A stretch of 64,000 nucleotides of DNA from Dickeya zeae NCPPB 2538 (GCF_000406165.1 NZ_CM001977.1:1660909-1724908); one strand, 5' to 3'; shown: positions 33,898-43,619, counted from the first letter of the stretch. Notes: generated by a model from the sequence alone, not told the origin. Numbers and translations are program-made.

Positions 33898-34998
33898 TCA
33901 GGGCTTTTTGTGATGGTGTGAGAGCGTACGGAGCGGCTGTGGTTCCGGCGAGGCTTTCATCCAGGCCGACAGCAAACGGTAGGACACCGCCAACACCACC
34001 GGGCCAATAAATAACCCGATCATGCCGAATGCCAGCAACCCGCCGATGACGCCGGACAAGATCAGCAACATCGGCAAATCTGCGCCCATACGAATCAGCA
34101 ACGGGCGAATAATGTTATCCAACGTACCGACGACACAGCTCCAGACCAGCAAGACGGTGCCCCAGGTGGTGTCACCGCTCCAGTACAACCAGATAATGGC
34201 CGGTACCAGTACGGTCAACGGGCCGATTTGCGCCACACAAGACAAAAACATCAATACCGTGAGCAGCGTGGTGTAGGGGATACCAGCCAGCGCCAGGCCA
34301 ATACCGCCCAGAACCGACTGAACAATAGCGGTGACGACGACCCCAAGCGCGACCGCCCGAATAGCCTGAGCCGCCAGAATCACCGCCGAATCCCCACCTT
34401 GTCCCCCCAGTCGAATGGCAAAACGGCGTACGCCCAACGCAACCTGGTCGCCTTTGCTGTACAGCAACACGCTAAATAGCACCATCAGTGCGCAGTGCAT
34501 CAGGAAACGGCCGACATGTGCCGCCTGAGATACAACCCAGGAAGCCGTCTGGCCGATATAGGGCTGGATTTTTGCCATCAGCGCCGGGCCGCCGCTGTGC
34601 GCCAACGCATGCCAACTGCTGTGCAACTTGGCTCCCACCAGCGGGATGGATTGCAGCCAGTCAAGCGCTGGCGGGGTCATTCGCCCTTGCGCGCTTACCC
34701 AGTTGATCAGGTTGGAGGCGTTGTCTATGACGCTGCTGACCAGAATGGATGTCGGGAAAACGAACAACAAGACCAGCAGTATCGTCATGACGATAACGGC
34801 CAGCGAACGGTATCCCCAGAGTATCTGCTGCAATCGGATGAGCAGCGGCCAGGTGGCGATAACCACCATGCTGGCCCAGGCGAACCCGAGAATAAAGGGT
34901 TGTACCACCCAGAAGCAGGCAATAATCATGATGCCAATAAATAACAGGCTAAACAGTATTCGAGCGAGATCGAATCGCTGTGACTGAGATTGTCTCAT
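33898..34998 (-). CDS. ydiK: AI-2E family membrane protein YdiK
   Basis: Inner-membrane protein of the AI-2E/PerM family, 366 residues, with about seven to eight hydrophobic segments (IMIIACFWVVQPFILGFAWAS, SLAVIVMTILLVLLFVFPTSILV, MLLILSGVIGGLLAFGMIGLF). The family exports autoinducer-2 or acts as an ion antiporter; the substrate of YdiK is not established. I chose the ATG at 34998; the codon before it is TTG. Divergent from ydiJ and next to rprA, as in E. coli. Confidence 0.92.
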   Translation of the reverse strand: MRQSQSQRFDLARILFSLLFIGIMIIACFWVVQPFILGFAWASMVVIATWPLLIRLQQILWGYRSLAVIVMTILLVLLFVFPTSILVSSVIDNASNLINWVSAQGRMTPPALDWLQSIPLVGAKLHSSWHALAHSGGPALMAKIQPYIGQTASWVVSQAAHVGRFLMHCALMVLFSVLLYSKGDQVALGVRRFAIRLGGQGGDSAVILAAQAIRAVALGVVVTAIVQSVLGGIGLALAGIPYTTLLTVLMFLSCVAQIGPLTVLVPAIIWLYWSGDTTWGTVLLVWSCVVGTLDNIIRPLLIRMGADLPMLLILSGVIGGLLAFGMIGLFIGPVVLAVSYRLLSAWMKASPEPQPLRTLSHHHKKP

Positions 34999-35337
34999 CA
35001 AGAGAGGTTACCTCGTTAATTCAGGCGACAGGCCTAATGCAAGATGATGAAAACAGGGCTGGCGGCTATTTCTGCCTGGCTGACAGGCGAGAAGCCGGAC
35101 CAGAATTTATCATGCGTGATTTACAGCGATTTGCACAGTGATTCCTGAATGCAACAGGCCATCGGCTCTGTATCGCGGCATAGTTTTATGGTCGTTGCCT
35201 GTTTAAGTTTTTGTTGATCCGTTGACGCACTAGCGGGGGAAATATGATAAAACGAAAGGCCTGCAGGTAGCGGATTGCTGCCCGCCGACACGTATTTTAT
35301 TGGCAAACACCTCTCGCATGGACAGGGTCAACAGATA
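34999..35337. other. ydiK-ydiJ divergent promoter region
   Basis: 339 bases without a supportable gene. Both divergent promoters should be here. No recognisable regulator motif or RNA structure was found. Confidence 0.4.
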
Positions 35338-38300
35338 ATGATCCCACAGATCACACAAGCACCGGGAATCGTTCAACCGGTGCTGAGCTTTTTGGAAGCC
35401 TTGAAGCAACACGGTTTTACCGGCGATATCGCCACGCAGTACGCTGATCGCCTGACGATGGCGACGGACAACAGTATTTATCAATTACTGCCGGATGCGG
35501 TGGTGTTTCCCCGCTCGACTGCTGACGTATCGCTGCTCGCCCGGCTGGCGGGTGAAGCGCGTTTTCATGAGCTGGTGTTCACGCCGCGTGGCGGCGGCAC
35601 CGGCACCAACGGACAGGCGCTCAACCACGGTATTGTGGTGGATATGTCGCGCCACATGAACCGCATTCTGGAAATCAACCCGGAGCAAGGGTGGGTACGG
35701 GTAGAAGCGGGGGTTATCAAGGATCAACTGAACCAGTACCTGAAACCGTTCGGCTACTTCTTCTCGCCGGAGCTCTCCACCAGTAACCGTGCGACGCTGG
35801 GCGGTATGATTAATACCGATGCCTCGGGGCAGGGGTCGCTGGTGTACGGCAAAACTTCAGACCATGTGCTGGGTTTGCGCGCGGTACTGCCTGGCGGTGA
35901 ACTGCTGGATACGCGGGCGATGCCGGTTGCGCTGGCGGAACAACTGGCGCAGGAAGAGTCACCGGTTGGGCGTATATACCACACCGTGCTACATCGTTGC
36001 CGCGAGCAGCGCCAGCTGATTATCGACAAATTCCCCAAACTGAACCGTTTCCTGACCGGGTATGACCTGCGCCATGTGTTCAGCGATGATATGCAAACGT
36101 TTGACCTGACCCGTATCCTGACCGGTGCGGAAGGGACGCTGGCGTTTATTACCGAAGCGAAGCTCGATATCACGCCGCTGCCCAAGGTGCGGCGGCTGGT
36201 GAATGTCAAATATGACTCGTTCGATTCCGCCTTACGCAACGCGCCATTCATGGTGGAAGCACGCGCACTGTCGGTGGAGACGGTGGATTCGAAGGTGCTG
36301 AATCTGGCCCGCGAAGACATTGTATGGCATTCAGTCAGTGAACTGATCACCGATGTACCCGGCGAAGAGATGCTGGGGTTAAACATTGTCGAGTTTGCTG
36401 GTGACGATGAAACGCTTATTGATGGCCAGGTGGCCTCGTTGTGCGAACGTCTTGATGGACTGCTGGTTAGCCGTGAAGCCGGGGTGATCGGCTATCAGGT
36501 TTGTCGTGATCTGGTGGGGATCGAGCGTATTTACGGCATGCGCAAGAAAGCGGTCGGTCTGCTTGGCAACAGCAAAGGGCTGGCAAAGCCGATCCCGTTT
36601 GCGGAAGACACCTGTGTGCCGCCGCAACATCTGGCGGACTACATCGTCGAATTCCGCGCGCTGCTGGATAGCCACAACCTGAGTTACGGTATGTTTGGCC
36701 ACGTCGATGCCGGGGTGTTGCATGTTCGTCCGGCGCTGGACATGTGCGACCCGCAGCAGGAAGTGCTGATGAAGCAGCTTTCCGATCAGATAGTGGCGCT
36801 TACCGCCAAATACGGTGGTTTGCTATGGGGCGAACACGGCAAAGGTTTCCGTGCTGAATACAGCCCGGCATTTTTTGGCCCGGAGCTGTATGACGAGTTG
36901 CGCCGAATCAAAGCCGCGTTTGACCCGGATAACCGTCTCAACCCCGGCAAGATTTGTGCGCCGCTGGGGGTGGATGCGCCGATGATGAAAGTGGACGCGG
37001 TAAAACGCGGCACTTATGACCGGCAGATTCCGCTGACGGTGCGTACCGCCTACCGTGGTGCCATGGAGTGCAACGGTAACGGTCTGTGCTTCAATTTCGA
37101 TACCCGCAGCCCGATGTGCCCATCGATGAAAATCACCGGCAACCGTATCCATTCGCCGAAAGGGCGCGCCACACTGGTGCGTGAATGGCTGCGTTTGCTG
37201 TCTGAGCAAGGGGTCGATCCGCTGGCACTAGAACAGGCACTGCCGCGCCAGCGTGTCAGTTTTCGCGGTCTGATCGCCAAAACCCGTAATACCCTGGCGG
37301 CGCGTCAGGGCGAATATGACTTTTCGCATGAGGTCAAAGAGGCAATGTCCGGTTGCCTGGCCTGTAAAGCCTGCTCAACACAATGCCCGATAAAAATTGA
37401 TGTACCTGGCTTTCGTGCCCGTTTTTTGCAACTGTACCACACCCGTTACCTACGACCGGCTCGCGACTACCTGGTGGCGGGCGTGGAAAGCTATGCCCCG
37501 TTGATGGCACAGAGCCCGAAAACGTTTAACTTTTTCCTGCGTCAGCCGTGGGTCAATACGATTAGCCGTAAGCTGATCGGTATGGTGGATTTGCCATTAC
37601 TGTCGACGCCGTCGCTACGTCAGCAGTTTGTCGGTCACCGGGCGATGACGACTACGCTTGAGCAACTGGAGCAGATGTCAGCGCAGGCTCGTGCCGATTA
37701 CGTGCTGATCGTGCAGGATCCGTTTACCAGCTATTACGATGCGCAGGTGGTGGCGGATTTTGTCCGGTTGGTCGAAAAGCTGGGGTTACGGCCGGTGTTG
37801 CTACCGTTCTCACCGAATGGTAAACCGCAGCATATCAAAGGATTCCTGCAGCGTTTTGCGAAAACCGCCGGTAAAACCGCCGAGTTTCTGAACCGGGTTG
37901 CCCGCCTGGGGTTACCGATGGTGGGGGTCGATCCGGCGCTGGTGCTGTGTTATCGGGACGAATACCGGGAAGTGCTGGGCGATAGGCGCGGTGAATTTCA
38001 GGTACAGCTGGTACATGAGTGGTTGACGACTCTGGTGAACAGCCGTGATGACCGGGCTCCGGCGCTGCGTGACGATCCGTGGTATTTGTTCGGTCACTGC
38101 ACCGAAACCACGGCATTGCCAGCCAGCGGACAACAGTGGGCGGCGATTTTCGCGCATTTTGGTGCCCGGCTGGAAAATGTCAGCGTTGGCTGCTGTGGTA
38201 TGGCCGGTACTTACGGTCATGAAACCCGTAATCTGGCCCATTCTCAGGGAATCTATGCACTTTCCTGGCAACCGTCCCTGCAACGGTTGCCGCAGGCGCG

Positions 38301-38394
38301 TTGTCTGACTACCGGCTATTCCTGTCGTAGTCAGGTCAAGCGCATGGAAGGGCGTGGATTAAAACATCCGTTGCAGGTGTTGCTGGAGCTGGTG
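35338..38394 (+). CDS. ydiJ: FAD/FeS oxidoreductase YdiJ (D-2-hydroxyglutarate dehydrogenase type)
   Basis: Large flavoprotein; E. coli and Pseudomonas relatives oxidise D-2-hydroxyglutarate. 1018 residues from the ATG at 35338 (MIPQITQAPGIVQPV), equal to E. coli YdiJ; 21 upstream in-frame codons are not conserved. It has an N-terminal FAD_binding_4 domain (FTPRGGGTGTNGQALN), FAD-oxidase C-terminal domain (GMFGHVDAGVLHVRP), a 4Fe-4S ferredoxin-like pair (SGCLACKACSTQCPIKIDVP) and a CCG-type domain (VSVGCCGMAGTYGHE). The reading frame ends at the TGA overlapping the menI ATG. Confidence 0.94.
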
Positions 38395-38396
38395 TG

Positions 38397-38819
38397 ATGC
38401 TGTGGAAACGTAGTGTAGATATAGAACAACTCAACCAGATGGCGGTGGACGGTATGGCTGGCCATATCGGTATTCGCATGACGCACCTGAGTGACGATAC
38501 GCTGGAAGCGGTGATGCCGGTGGATCATCGCACCCGGCAGCCGTTTGGTCTGCTGCATGGCGGGGCATCGGTGGCGTTGGCGGAGTCGTTGGGCTCTATC
38601 GCCGGTTATTTGTGCTCAGAAGGCGACCAGCGGGTGGTGGGGGTGGAGATTAACGCCAACCACCTGCGGGCCGTGACTGAAGGCGAGGTGCGTGGCGTAT
38701 GTCGCGCGCTACACACCGGTAAACGGATGCAAGTCTGGCAGATTGATATTTTCGACAGCCAGGATCGGCTGTGTTGTACCTCACGACTGACCACAGCGGT
38801 GATTTCCCCCGACGCCTGA
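38397..38819 (+). CDS. menI: 1,4-dihydroxy-2-naphthoyl-CoA hydrolase
   Basis: Hotdog-fold thioesterase (formerly YdiI) releasing 1,4-dihydroxy-2-naphthoate in menaquinone synthesis. It has 140 residues (E. coli 136). The catalytic Glu lies in HGGASVALAESLGSIAGYL, after the family motif QPFGLLHGG; the tail CCTSRLTTAV is conserved. The ATG at 38397 overlaps the ydiJ stop (TGATG) and has GGAG upstream, so it is coupled to ydiJ. A GTG one codon upstream is an unlikely alternative. Confidence 0.94.
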   Translation: MLWKRSVDIEQLNQMAVDGMAGHIGIRMTHLSDDTLEAVMPVDHRTRQPFGLLHGGASVALAESLGSIAGYLCSEGDQRVVGVEINANHLRAVTEGEVRGVCRALHTGKRMQVWQIDIFDSQDRLCCTSRLTTAVISPDA

Positions 38820-38833
38820 TATCTGTCTTAGCC

Positions 38834-38866
38834 GTGTCCTGCCGGGCTTGAGGCCTGGCAGGACAG
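38834..38866. terminator. Stem-loop between convergent menI and the Fur-boxed gene
   Basis: TGTCCTGCC / GGCAGGACA (38835-38843 with 38857-38865) with an inner GGGC/GGCC-type stem. T-rich sequence follows on the plus strand (TGTTTCCTTT). Probably serves both genes. Confidence 0.6.
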
Positions 38867-38879
38867 TGTCTGTTTCCTT

Positions 38880-39281
38880 TCAGGGAATAAACGCCACCCG
38901 TTGCATAAAATCCGTCTGGAACGCGGTGGCCTTATCCCAGTTACCCATCAGATTGAACTGAGTACAAATGTACCGTAGCGTTTGGTGTGCAAAATAGTAG
39001 CTTTGTACCCGGAACAAACGGTCACGTTCGGCGTTGTGGATTTCATGAATCAGATGCTGATGCAGTTTGATCAGGCTGAACAGATAACTGTTTTCGTCAC
39101 CGTGCTGTTGACTCAGCTCTGCCATATGCAGCCCCGTCAGGTAGTAGTGGCGCAAATCACTGATATCGCCATCCTCCCGCTCCAGCGATAACTCTGCCAG
39201 ATAAAACTCCATGGTGGCGTTACGCAGTTGCCGCCGGTAGTCATCAATCTGTGTCTGCAACCAGGCTCGGAACGGAAACAT
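38880..39281 (-). CDS. Fur-regulated protein of unknown function
   Basis: 133-residue soluble protein that I do not recognise. It has no signal peptide, membrane segment or metal-binding Cys cluster. It is rich in His, Gln, Leu and aromatic residues (HYYLTGLHMAELSQQHGDEN, LIKLHQHLIHEIHNAERDR), probably all-helical. I chose the ATG at 39281, with GAGGT seven bases upstream; a GTG three codons earlier is too close to that site. It sits between menI and ldtE, where E. coli has sufABCDSE. A well-formed promoter overlapped by a Fur box implies induction by iron limitation, so a role in iron homeostasis is inferred only from regulation. Confidence 0.8.
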   Translation of the reverse strand: MFPFRAWLQTQIDDYRRQLRNATMEFYLAELSLEREDGDISDLRHYYLTGLHMAELSQQHGDENSYLFSLIKLHQHLIHEIHNAERDRLFRVQSYYFAHQTLRYICTQFNLMGNWDKATAFQTDFMQRVAFIP

Positions 39282-39297
39282 ATCGGGCACCTCATTA

Positions 39298-39342
39298 CGA
39301 AATAAGAATCATTATCATATTTTCGAATCATTGATCATGCAA
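39298..39342 (-). promoter_or_regulatory. Promoter with overlapping Fur box
   Basis: Minus strand: -35 TTGCAT (39337-39342), 17-base spacer, -10 TATGAT (39314-39319). The 19-base Fur-like site at 39298-39316 has an exact GATAATGAT half on the minus strand (ATCATTATC on the plus) and about 14/19 matches overall. The site covers the -10 and transcription start, a repression geometry. The gap from 39343 to 39698 holds the ldtE promoter; no other gene seen. Confidence 0.75.
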
Positions 39343-39698
39343 CGTTTTTGACCTGCAACGTTGTTTGAGAGAAGGAAAGATGACAAGAGACAGGGGCGGG
39401 CTAACGGTATGAGTGAATGTTGTCGGTGACTCTTATCCGTTACCTGACGGCTATTCATACTGATAGAGCGCTATTTCTGCGCTTTGATGCGTCACATTTC
39501 GGAATCCATCCGGTGGATTTCCTGCTACCCTGCTTTTATCCTTGGGACTTTCCAATGACGAAAGAGATTCAACCTATTGATAAGAAATAAGAAAGAAAGT
39601 GCCCGCCAGTGGCGATGCTTCTGCGTCTGTAATAGACGCGGGCTTGACTCGCGCTCTGGCGCTCACCCTATCTTCGGAATTACAACAGGAAACTTATA

Positions 39699-40703
39699 AT
39701 GAAACGTGCGCTTACCCTGATGGGATTATTGTTTGCGTCCTGCCTGACGGGCATACAGCCTGCCAGCGCGACGGAATATCCTCTGCCACCCCCGGATAGT
39801 CGCTTAATTGGGGAAAATATTAGCTACACCGTGCCTAACGATGGTCACCCACTGGAAACCATTGCGGCCAAATTTAAAATTGGTTTGCTGGGCATGTTGG
39901 AAGCTAACCCGGGTACCGATCCCTATCTGCCGAAACCTGGCTCCAGCCTGACTATCCCGCTGCAAATGCTGCTGCCGGATACGCCGCGAGAAGGAATTGT
40001 GGTAAATCTGGCAGAACTGCGGCTCTACTATTTTCCTAAAGGGAAAAACACCGTCATCGTCTATCCTATCGGCATCGGCCAGCTGGGCCGCAATACGCCG
40101 GTAATGGTGACCCACGTGATTGAGCGTCGCCCGAATCCGACCTGGATCCCGACCGCCAATACGCGGCGTCATTACAAAGAACAGGGTATTGATTTACCTG
40201 CTATGGTACCCGGTGGGCCGGATAACCCGATGGGATTGTTTGCATTGCGGCTGGAGAAAAGCGGCGGGGTGTACTCTATCCACGGCACCAACGCTGATTT
40301 TGGTATCGGTATGCGCGTGAGTTCCGGTTGTATCCGCTTACGCCCGGAAGACATTGAGGCGTTGTTTAATGACGTGCCGGTAGGTACCCGCGTACAGATC
40401 ATCAATGAACCCATCAAGATTGCGGTGGAGCCGGATGGGAAACGGTATGTCGAAGTGCATCAACCGCTGTCTCGTACCGATAAAGACGACCCGCAAACCA
40501 TGCCGATTGCGCTGAACCAGAAAGTGAAGGCCTTTATCCACAACGGCGATACCGATGCTGACGCTGTTCATAACGCGATTGCTCGTCGCTCTGGTATGCC
40601 GGTGCTGGTCAATACCGGGCAGATTGCTTCTCAGCAGCCATCGTCATTGCTACCGCAAAACGCTGCGCCGATATCGGCGGTGAAGACGTCATCGTCACAC
40701 TAA
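39699..40703 (+). CDS. ldtE: L,D-transpeptidase
   Basis: Periplasmic YkuD-family enzyme. In E. coli, LdtE (YnhG) makes 3-3 cross-links in peptidoglycan, while paralogues ErfK/YbiS/YcfS attach Lpp. It has 334 residues, the E. coli LdtE length. Signal peptide MKRALTLMGLLFASCLTGIQ ends SA; a LysM-like region (YTVPNDGHPLETIAAKFKI) follows; the catalytic motif HGTNADFGIGMRVSSGCIRL contains the nucleophilic Cys. Start behind AGGA. It neighbours lpp, as in E. coli. Whether it cross-links or anchors Lpp is not decided by sequence. Confidence 0.93.
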   Translation: MKRALTLMGLLFASCLTGIQPASATEYPLPPPDSRLIGENISYTVPNDGHPLETIAAKFKIGLLGMLEANPGTDPYLPKPGSSLTIPLQMLLPDTPREGIVVNLAELRLYYFPKGKNTVIVYPIGIGQLGRNTPVMVTHVIERRPNPTWIPTANTRRHYKEQGIDLPAMVPGGPDNPMGLFALRLEKSGGVYSIHGTNADFGIGMRVSSGCIRLRPEDIEALFNDVPVGTRVQIINEPIKIAVEPDGKRYVEVHQPLSRTDKDDPQTMPIALNQKVKAFIHNGDTDADAVHNAIARRSGMPVLVNTGQIASQQPSSLLPQNAAPISAVKTSSSH

Positions 40704-40712
40704 CGGCAGCGG

Positions 40713-40749
40713 GTGTCAGAGCGTCATGCGTGAGCGGGCGTTCTGACAC
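40713..40749 (+). terminator. Stem-loop after ldtE
   Basis: GTGTCAGAGCG / CGTTCTGACAC (40713-40723 with 40739-40749), 11 base pairs with one G-U, but no T-run. Nothing else was recognised in 40750-40970. Confidence 0.45.
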
Positions 40750-40971
40750 AGTCCTCAGTCGTCCTTCTTGCAGACATCCCTTCAGGTAGATAACCGCTCA
40801 GAGAGATAACTCATCAGGTGTATAAGCCTTCAGAGGGAGGAGCAGGCTCAGTCGCCTCGTCCGAATACACGGGTTTGTCATATACAACGTGAGACAGTAC
40901 TGCGCCAGATTGGCGGCACGCATGAGTATGTGGTGATGTGAATGGTGAGGGTCGAGGTGTAAAACGAAGGG

Positions 40972-41003
40972 CAAAAAAAATGGCGCACAGAAGTGCGCCA
41001 TTT
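40972..41003 (-). terminator. Terminator of lpp
   Basis: ATGGCGCAC / GTGCGCCAT (around 40980-40988 and 40993-41001) followed by eight T on the minus strand, as in other enterobacterial lpp genes. Confidence 0.93.
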
Positions 41004-41019
41004 TTCATTCAACCAGTTC

Positions 41020-41256
41020 TTACTTTTTGTAAGTACGAACCTGGTTGTCCAGGCGCTGGTTAGCACGAGCTGCGTCATCTTTAGCAGCCTGCACGTCGGT
41101 AGCCAGAGCGTCAACTTTGCTGGTCAGAGCAGATACTTTCTCGTTCAGAGAAGAAACGTCAGAAGACAGCTGATCCAGTTTAGCGTTGCTGGAGCAACCA
41201 GCCAGCAGAGTGGAACCCAGGATTACCGCGCCCAGTACCAGTTTAGTACGATTCAT
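41020..41256 (-). CDS. lpp: Major outer-membrane (Braun) lipoprotein
   Basis: Trimeric coiled-coil lipoprotein tethering the outer membrane to peptidoglycan. The precursor is 78 residues: signal MNRTKLVLGAVILGSTLLAG, lipobox LLAGC (Cys21), heptad-repeat helix (KLDQLSSDVSSLNEKVSALT) and a C-terminal Lys for L,D-transpeptidase linkage. Start with GAGGG upstream. It lies between ldtE and pykF, as in E. coli. The gene has strong codon bias and promoter, expected of one of the most abundant proteins. The end is ...TYKK rather than E. coli ...YRK. Confidence 0.98.
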   Translation of the reverse strand: MNRTKLVLGAVILGSTLLAGCSSNAKLDQLSSDVSSLNEKVSALTSKVDALATDVQAAKDDAARANQRLDNQVRTYKK

Positions 41257-41293
41257 TATTAATACCCTCTAAATTGAGTTAATCTCCATGTAG

Positions 41294-41330
41294 CGTTACA
41301 AGTATTACACAAACCGTTTTCTGATGAGAA
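41294..41330 (-). promoter_or_regulatory. lpp promoter
   Basis: Minus strand -35 TTCTCA (41325-41330), 17-base spacer, -10 TAATAC (41302-41307). The region from -10 to the start (TAATACTTGTAACGCTACA) is identical to E. coli lpp; transcription probably starts near 41294. The remaining bases to 41517 are AT-rich with no gene. Confidence 0.85.
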
Positions 41331-41517
41331 TAAATTTTTGATGGGAACATGCTTAATTTTGATCGTTCGCTCAAAGAATCATCGAGTTTTACAAACAGGT
41401 TAAAAAAGTAAGGAAAACAGGGCCATTTTATCAGAGTCCTGTGGCTTTCATGGCCGTGGATATATCTTTTTTGTCTAACCGATCGTGCTATTTATCATCG
41501 ACGCCTATCGCGAAAAA

Positions 41518-41543
41518 TAAAAAAAGCGCCCGTAGGGCGCTTT
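41518..41543 (-). terminator. Terminator of pykF
   Basis: AAAGCGCCC / GGGCGCTTT (41523-41531 with 41535-41543) followed on the minus strand by TTTTTTTATTTTT. Confidence 0.92.
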
Positions 41544-41563
41544 AAAAAATTCTCATTATCGAA

Positions 41564-42976
41564 TTACAGGCGGTGGACTGACGCGGTGTTGGTGGTGCCG
41601 CTCGGTACCAGCGCACCGGAAACCATCACAACTACATCGCCTTCCTGCGCTAAACCGCTCTTCAGTGCGGCTTCTTTACCAATGCGGTAGAAATCATCGG
41701 TAGAGGCGATTTCTTTCACCAGCATGGTTTCCACGCCTTTGCTCAGCAGCAGCTGGCGGGCGGTGATTTCGTTGGTGGTCAGCGCCAGAATGCGCGCGGT
41801 CGGGAAGTATTTACGGATAGACTTGGCGGATTTGCCGCCATGGGTGGCAACCACGATCAGCGGCGCTTCCAGTTTCTCTGCTGTTTCCACCGCACCGCGG
41901 CATACCGCTTCGGTAATGCGCAGTTTGCTGGTGTTTTGCAGTTTGTCCAGCCGTGACGTCATGACCCTATCAGTACGTTCGCAGATGGTCGCCATGATGC
42001 TGACCGCTTCCAGCGGGTATTTACCTTTGGCGCTCTCGCCAGACAGCATGACCGCGTCGGTACCGTCGATGATGGCGTTGGCGACGTCACCTGCTTCAGC
42101 GCGAGTCGGGCGTGGGTTCTTGATCATGGAATCCAGCATCTGCGTCGCGGTGATCACCACTTTGCGAGCCAGGTTGCATTTTTCGATCATCATCTTCTGG
42201 GCGAAGATCACTTCTTCAACCGGAATTTCAACACCCAGATCGCCACGGGCAACCATGATGCCGTCAGAAGCGTCCAGGATGTCGTCGAAGTTGTTCAGGC
42301 CTTCCTGGTTTTCGATCTTGGAAATGATCTGGATGTGCTCGCCACCGTGCTGTTTCAGGTGGGCGCGGATCTCTTCTACGTCAGAACGTTTACGAATAAA
42401 GGATGCGGCAACGAAATCGACGCCTTGCTCGCAACCGAAAATCAGGTCACGTTTGTCTTTTTCCGCCAGTGCTGGCAACTGGATGGAAACGCCCGGCAGG
42501 TTAACCCCTTTGTTTTCGCCGAGGTCGCCGTTGTTCAGTACCTTACACACCACTTCGCCGCCGTTGATTGCGACGACTTCCATGCCAATCAGACCATCGT
42601 CGACCAGCACGGTGTTACCAACGCTCAGGTCATCAGCAAAGCCCGCATAAGTGACCGCCACGCGTTCTTTGTTACCGACAACGCTGGTATCGGTGGTGAA
42701 GGTGAAGGTCTGGCCCGCGGTCAGAGAAACGTCAGCACCGTTTTCCAGTTTGATGGTACGAATTTCCGGGCCTTTGGTATCCAGCAGGATGGCTGCTTTC
42801 TGGCCGGTTTTTTCTGTAATGGCACGCAGATTTTTGATGCGCTGACCATGTTCGGCGTAGTCACCGTGAGAGAAGTTCAGGCGCATGACGTTCATACCGG
42901 CGTTCAGCAGCTTGCCCAGTACTTCCTCTGATTCGGTTTTCGGGCCGATAGTACAAACAATTTTGGTCTTTTTCAT
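41564..42976 (-). CDS. pykF: Pyruvate kinase I
   Basis: Final glycolytic enzyme: PEP + ADP gives pyruvate + ATP, activated by fructose 1,6-bisphosphate. It has 470 residues, equal to E. coli PykF. Start MKKTKIVCTIGPKTESEEVL; the catalytic Lys/metal motif IISKIENQEGLNNFDDIL and the signature VMVARGDLGVEIP region are intact; the C-terminal allosteric domain ends VMVSGALVPSGTTNTASVHRL. A Cra operator lies upstream, opposing the activation of ppsA by the same regulator. Next to lpp, as in E. coli. Confidence 0.98.
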   Translation of the reverse strand: MKKTKIVCTIGPKTESEEVLGKLLNAGMNVMRLNFSHGDYAEHGQRIKNLRAITEKTGQKAAILLDTKGPEIRTIKLENGADVSLTAGQTFTFTTDTSVVGNKERVAVTYAGFADDLSVGNTVLVDDGLIGMEVVAINGGEVVCKVLNNGDLGENKGVNLPGVSIQLPALAEKDKRDLIFGCEQGVDFVAASFIRKRSDVEEIRAHLKQHGGEHIQIISKIENQEGLNNFDDILDASDGIMVARGDLGVEIPVEEVIFAQKMMIEKCNLARKVVITATQMLDSMIKNPRPTRAEAGDVANAIIDGTDAVMLSGESAKGKYPLEAVSIMATICERTDRVMTSRLDKLQNTSKLRITEAVCRGAVETAEKLEAPLIVVATHGGKSAKSIRKYFPTARILALTTNEITARQLLLSKGVETMLVKEIASTDDFYRIGKEAALKSGLAQEGDVVVMVSGALVPSGTTNTASVHRL

Positions 42977-43223
42977 AACGGTAGTTTCTACAAGTTGTGA
43001 TGGATAAAAAAACAGGATGACCGGCGGTTAGCTGAGACTGAGACTTGACCGTCGGGGACAATATGCTTGCGATTGCGAGAGAATGATAAGTATAGATGGT
43101 GACAGACGAGGGAGAGTGAAGAAGCACGTGACTGGATATTGCCCATAGCAAGGAGTGGGCGAGGCGGCAATATCCCTGAGGAATATGTTATTGGTTGTGT
43201 TTTTATCAGTGGCACGTGGATTC

Positions 43224-43239
43224 GCTGAAACCATTCAAT
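43224..43239 (+). promoter_or_regulatory. Cra (FruR) operator of pykF
   Basis: GCTGAAACCATTCAAT matches the Cra consensus (GCTGAAWCGWTTCAAT) at all but one or two positions. It lies about 250 bases upstream of pykF. Cra represses pykF in E. coli. Confidence 0.65.
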
Positions 43240-43308
43240 GAAACAACGTTCCGTATTATAGTTATCAGGCAAAGAGATACAAGCGGTTGAAGGGCGGTAT
43301 AGCACGTA

Positions 43309-43381
43309 TTTTCGTGCTCTTGCGCAAAAAAACGTACGATTTATTGTTTTTACACAAACTTGTTGCGCAAATGCACGAAAA
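43309..43381. repeat. 19-base inverted repeat between pykF and arbG
   Basis: Arms TTTTCGTG-CTC-TTGCGCAA (43309-43327) and TTGCGCAA-ATG-CACGAAAA (43363-43381) face each other across 35 AT-rich bases. Only the three bases between blocks differ. Each arm holds the 8-base palindrome TTGCGCAA. The spacing is too long for a simple terminator; a paired operator or DNA-looping site is the likeliest reading. No known motif was recognised. Confidence 0.75.
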
Positions 43382-43589
43382 ACATCTGGCTGTCGGTGTG
43401 GCGATGGCGCTAAACGTGAGGCGTCAGTGACAGGTCTGCCAATAATTTGTCGTGATAATGCTGGCTTTGTGTCGATCCGGTCACGTTTCCGTCACCGGGT
43501 GGTTGAGCCACGGTGCGCCGGTGGTAAGTTAGGGTTTGCAGGTTGTGCCCGGTCAGCGAGATGCTGGTGTCGTGGTGGTCTACAACCCG

Positions 43590-43619
43590 GGGTTGTTACT
43601 GCCGTTGGCAGGCAAAACC
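43590..43619 (+). promoter_or_regulatory. RAT antiterminator of arbG
   Basis: Ribonucleic antiterminator target for BglG-type proteins: GGGTTGTTACTGCCGTTGGC followed by AGGCAAAACC. It matches the E. coli bgl RAT (GGATTGTTACTG...CAGGCAAAACC) almost exactly and overlaps the left arm of the following terminator. Confidence 0.88.

Noticed and set aside
43468..43490. Possible CRP site TGTG...CACG upstream of arbG
   Set aside because: Half-sites are 10 rather than 8 bases apart, so the match is poor.
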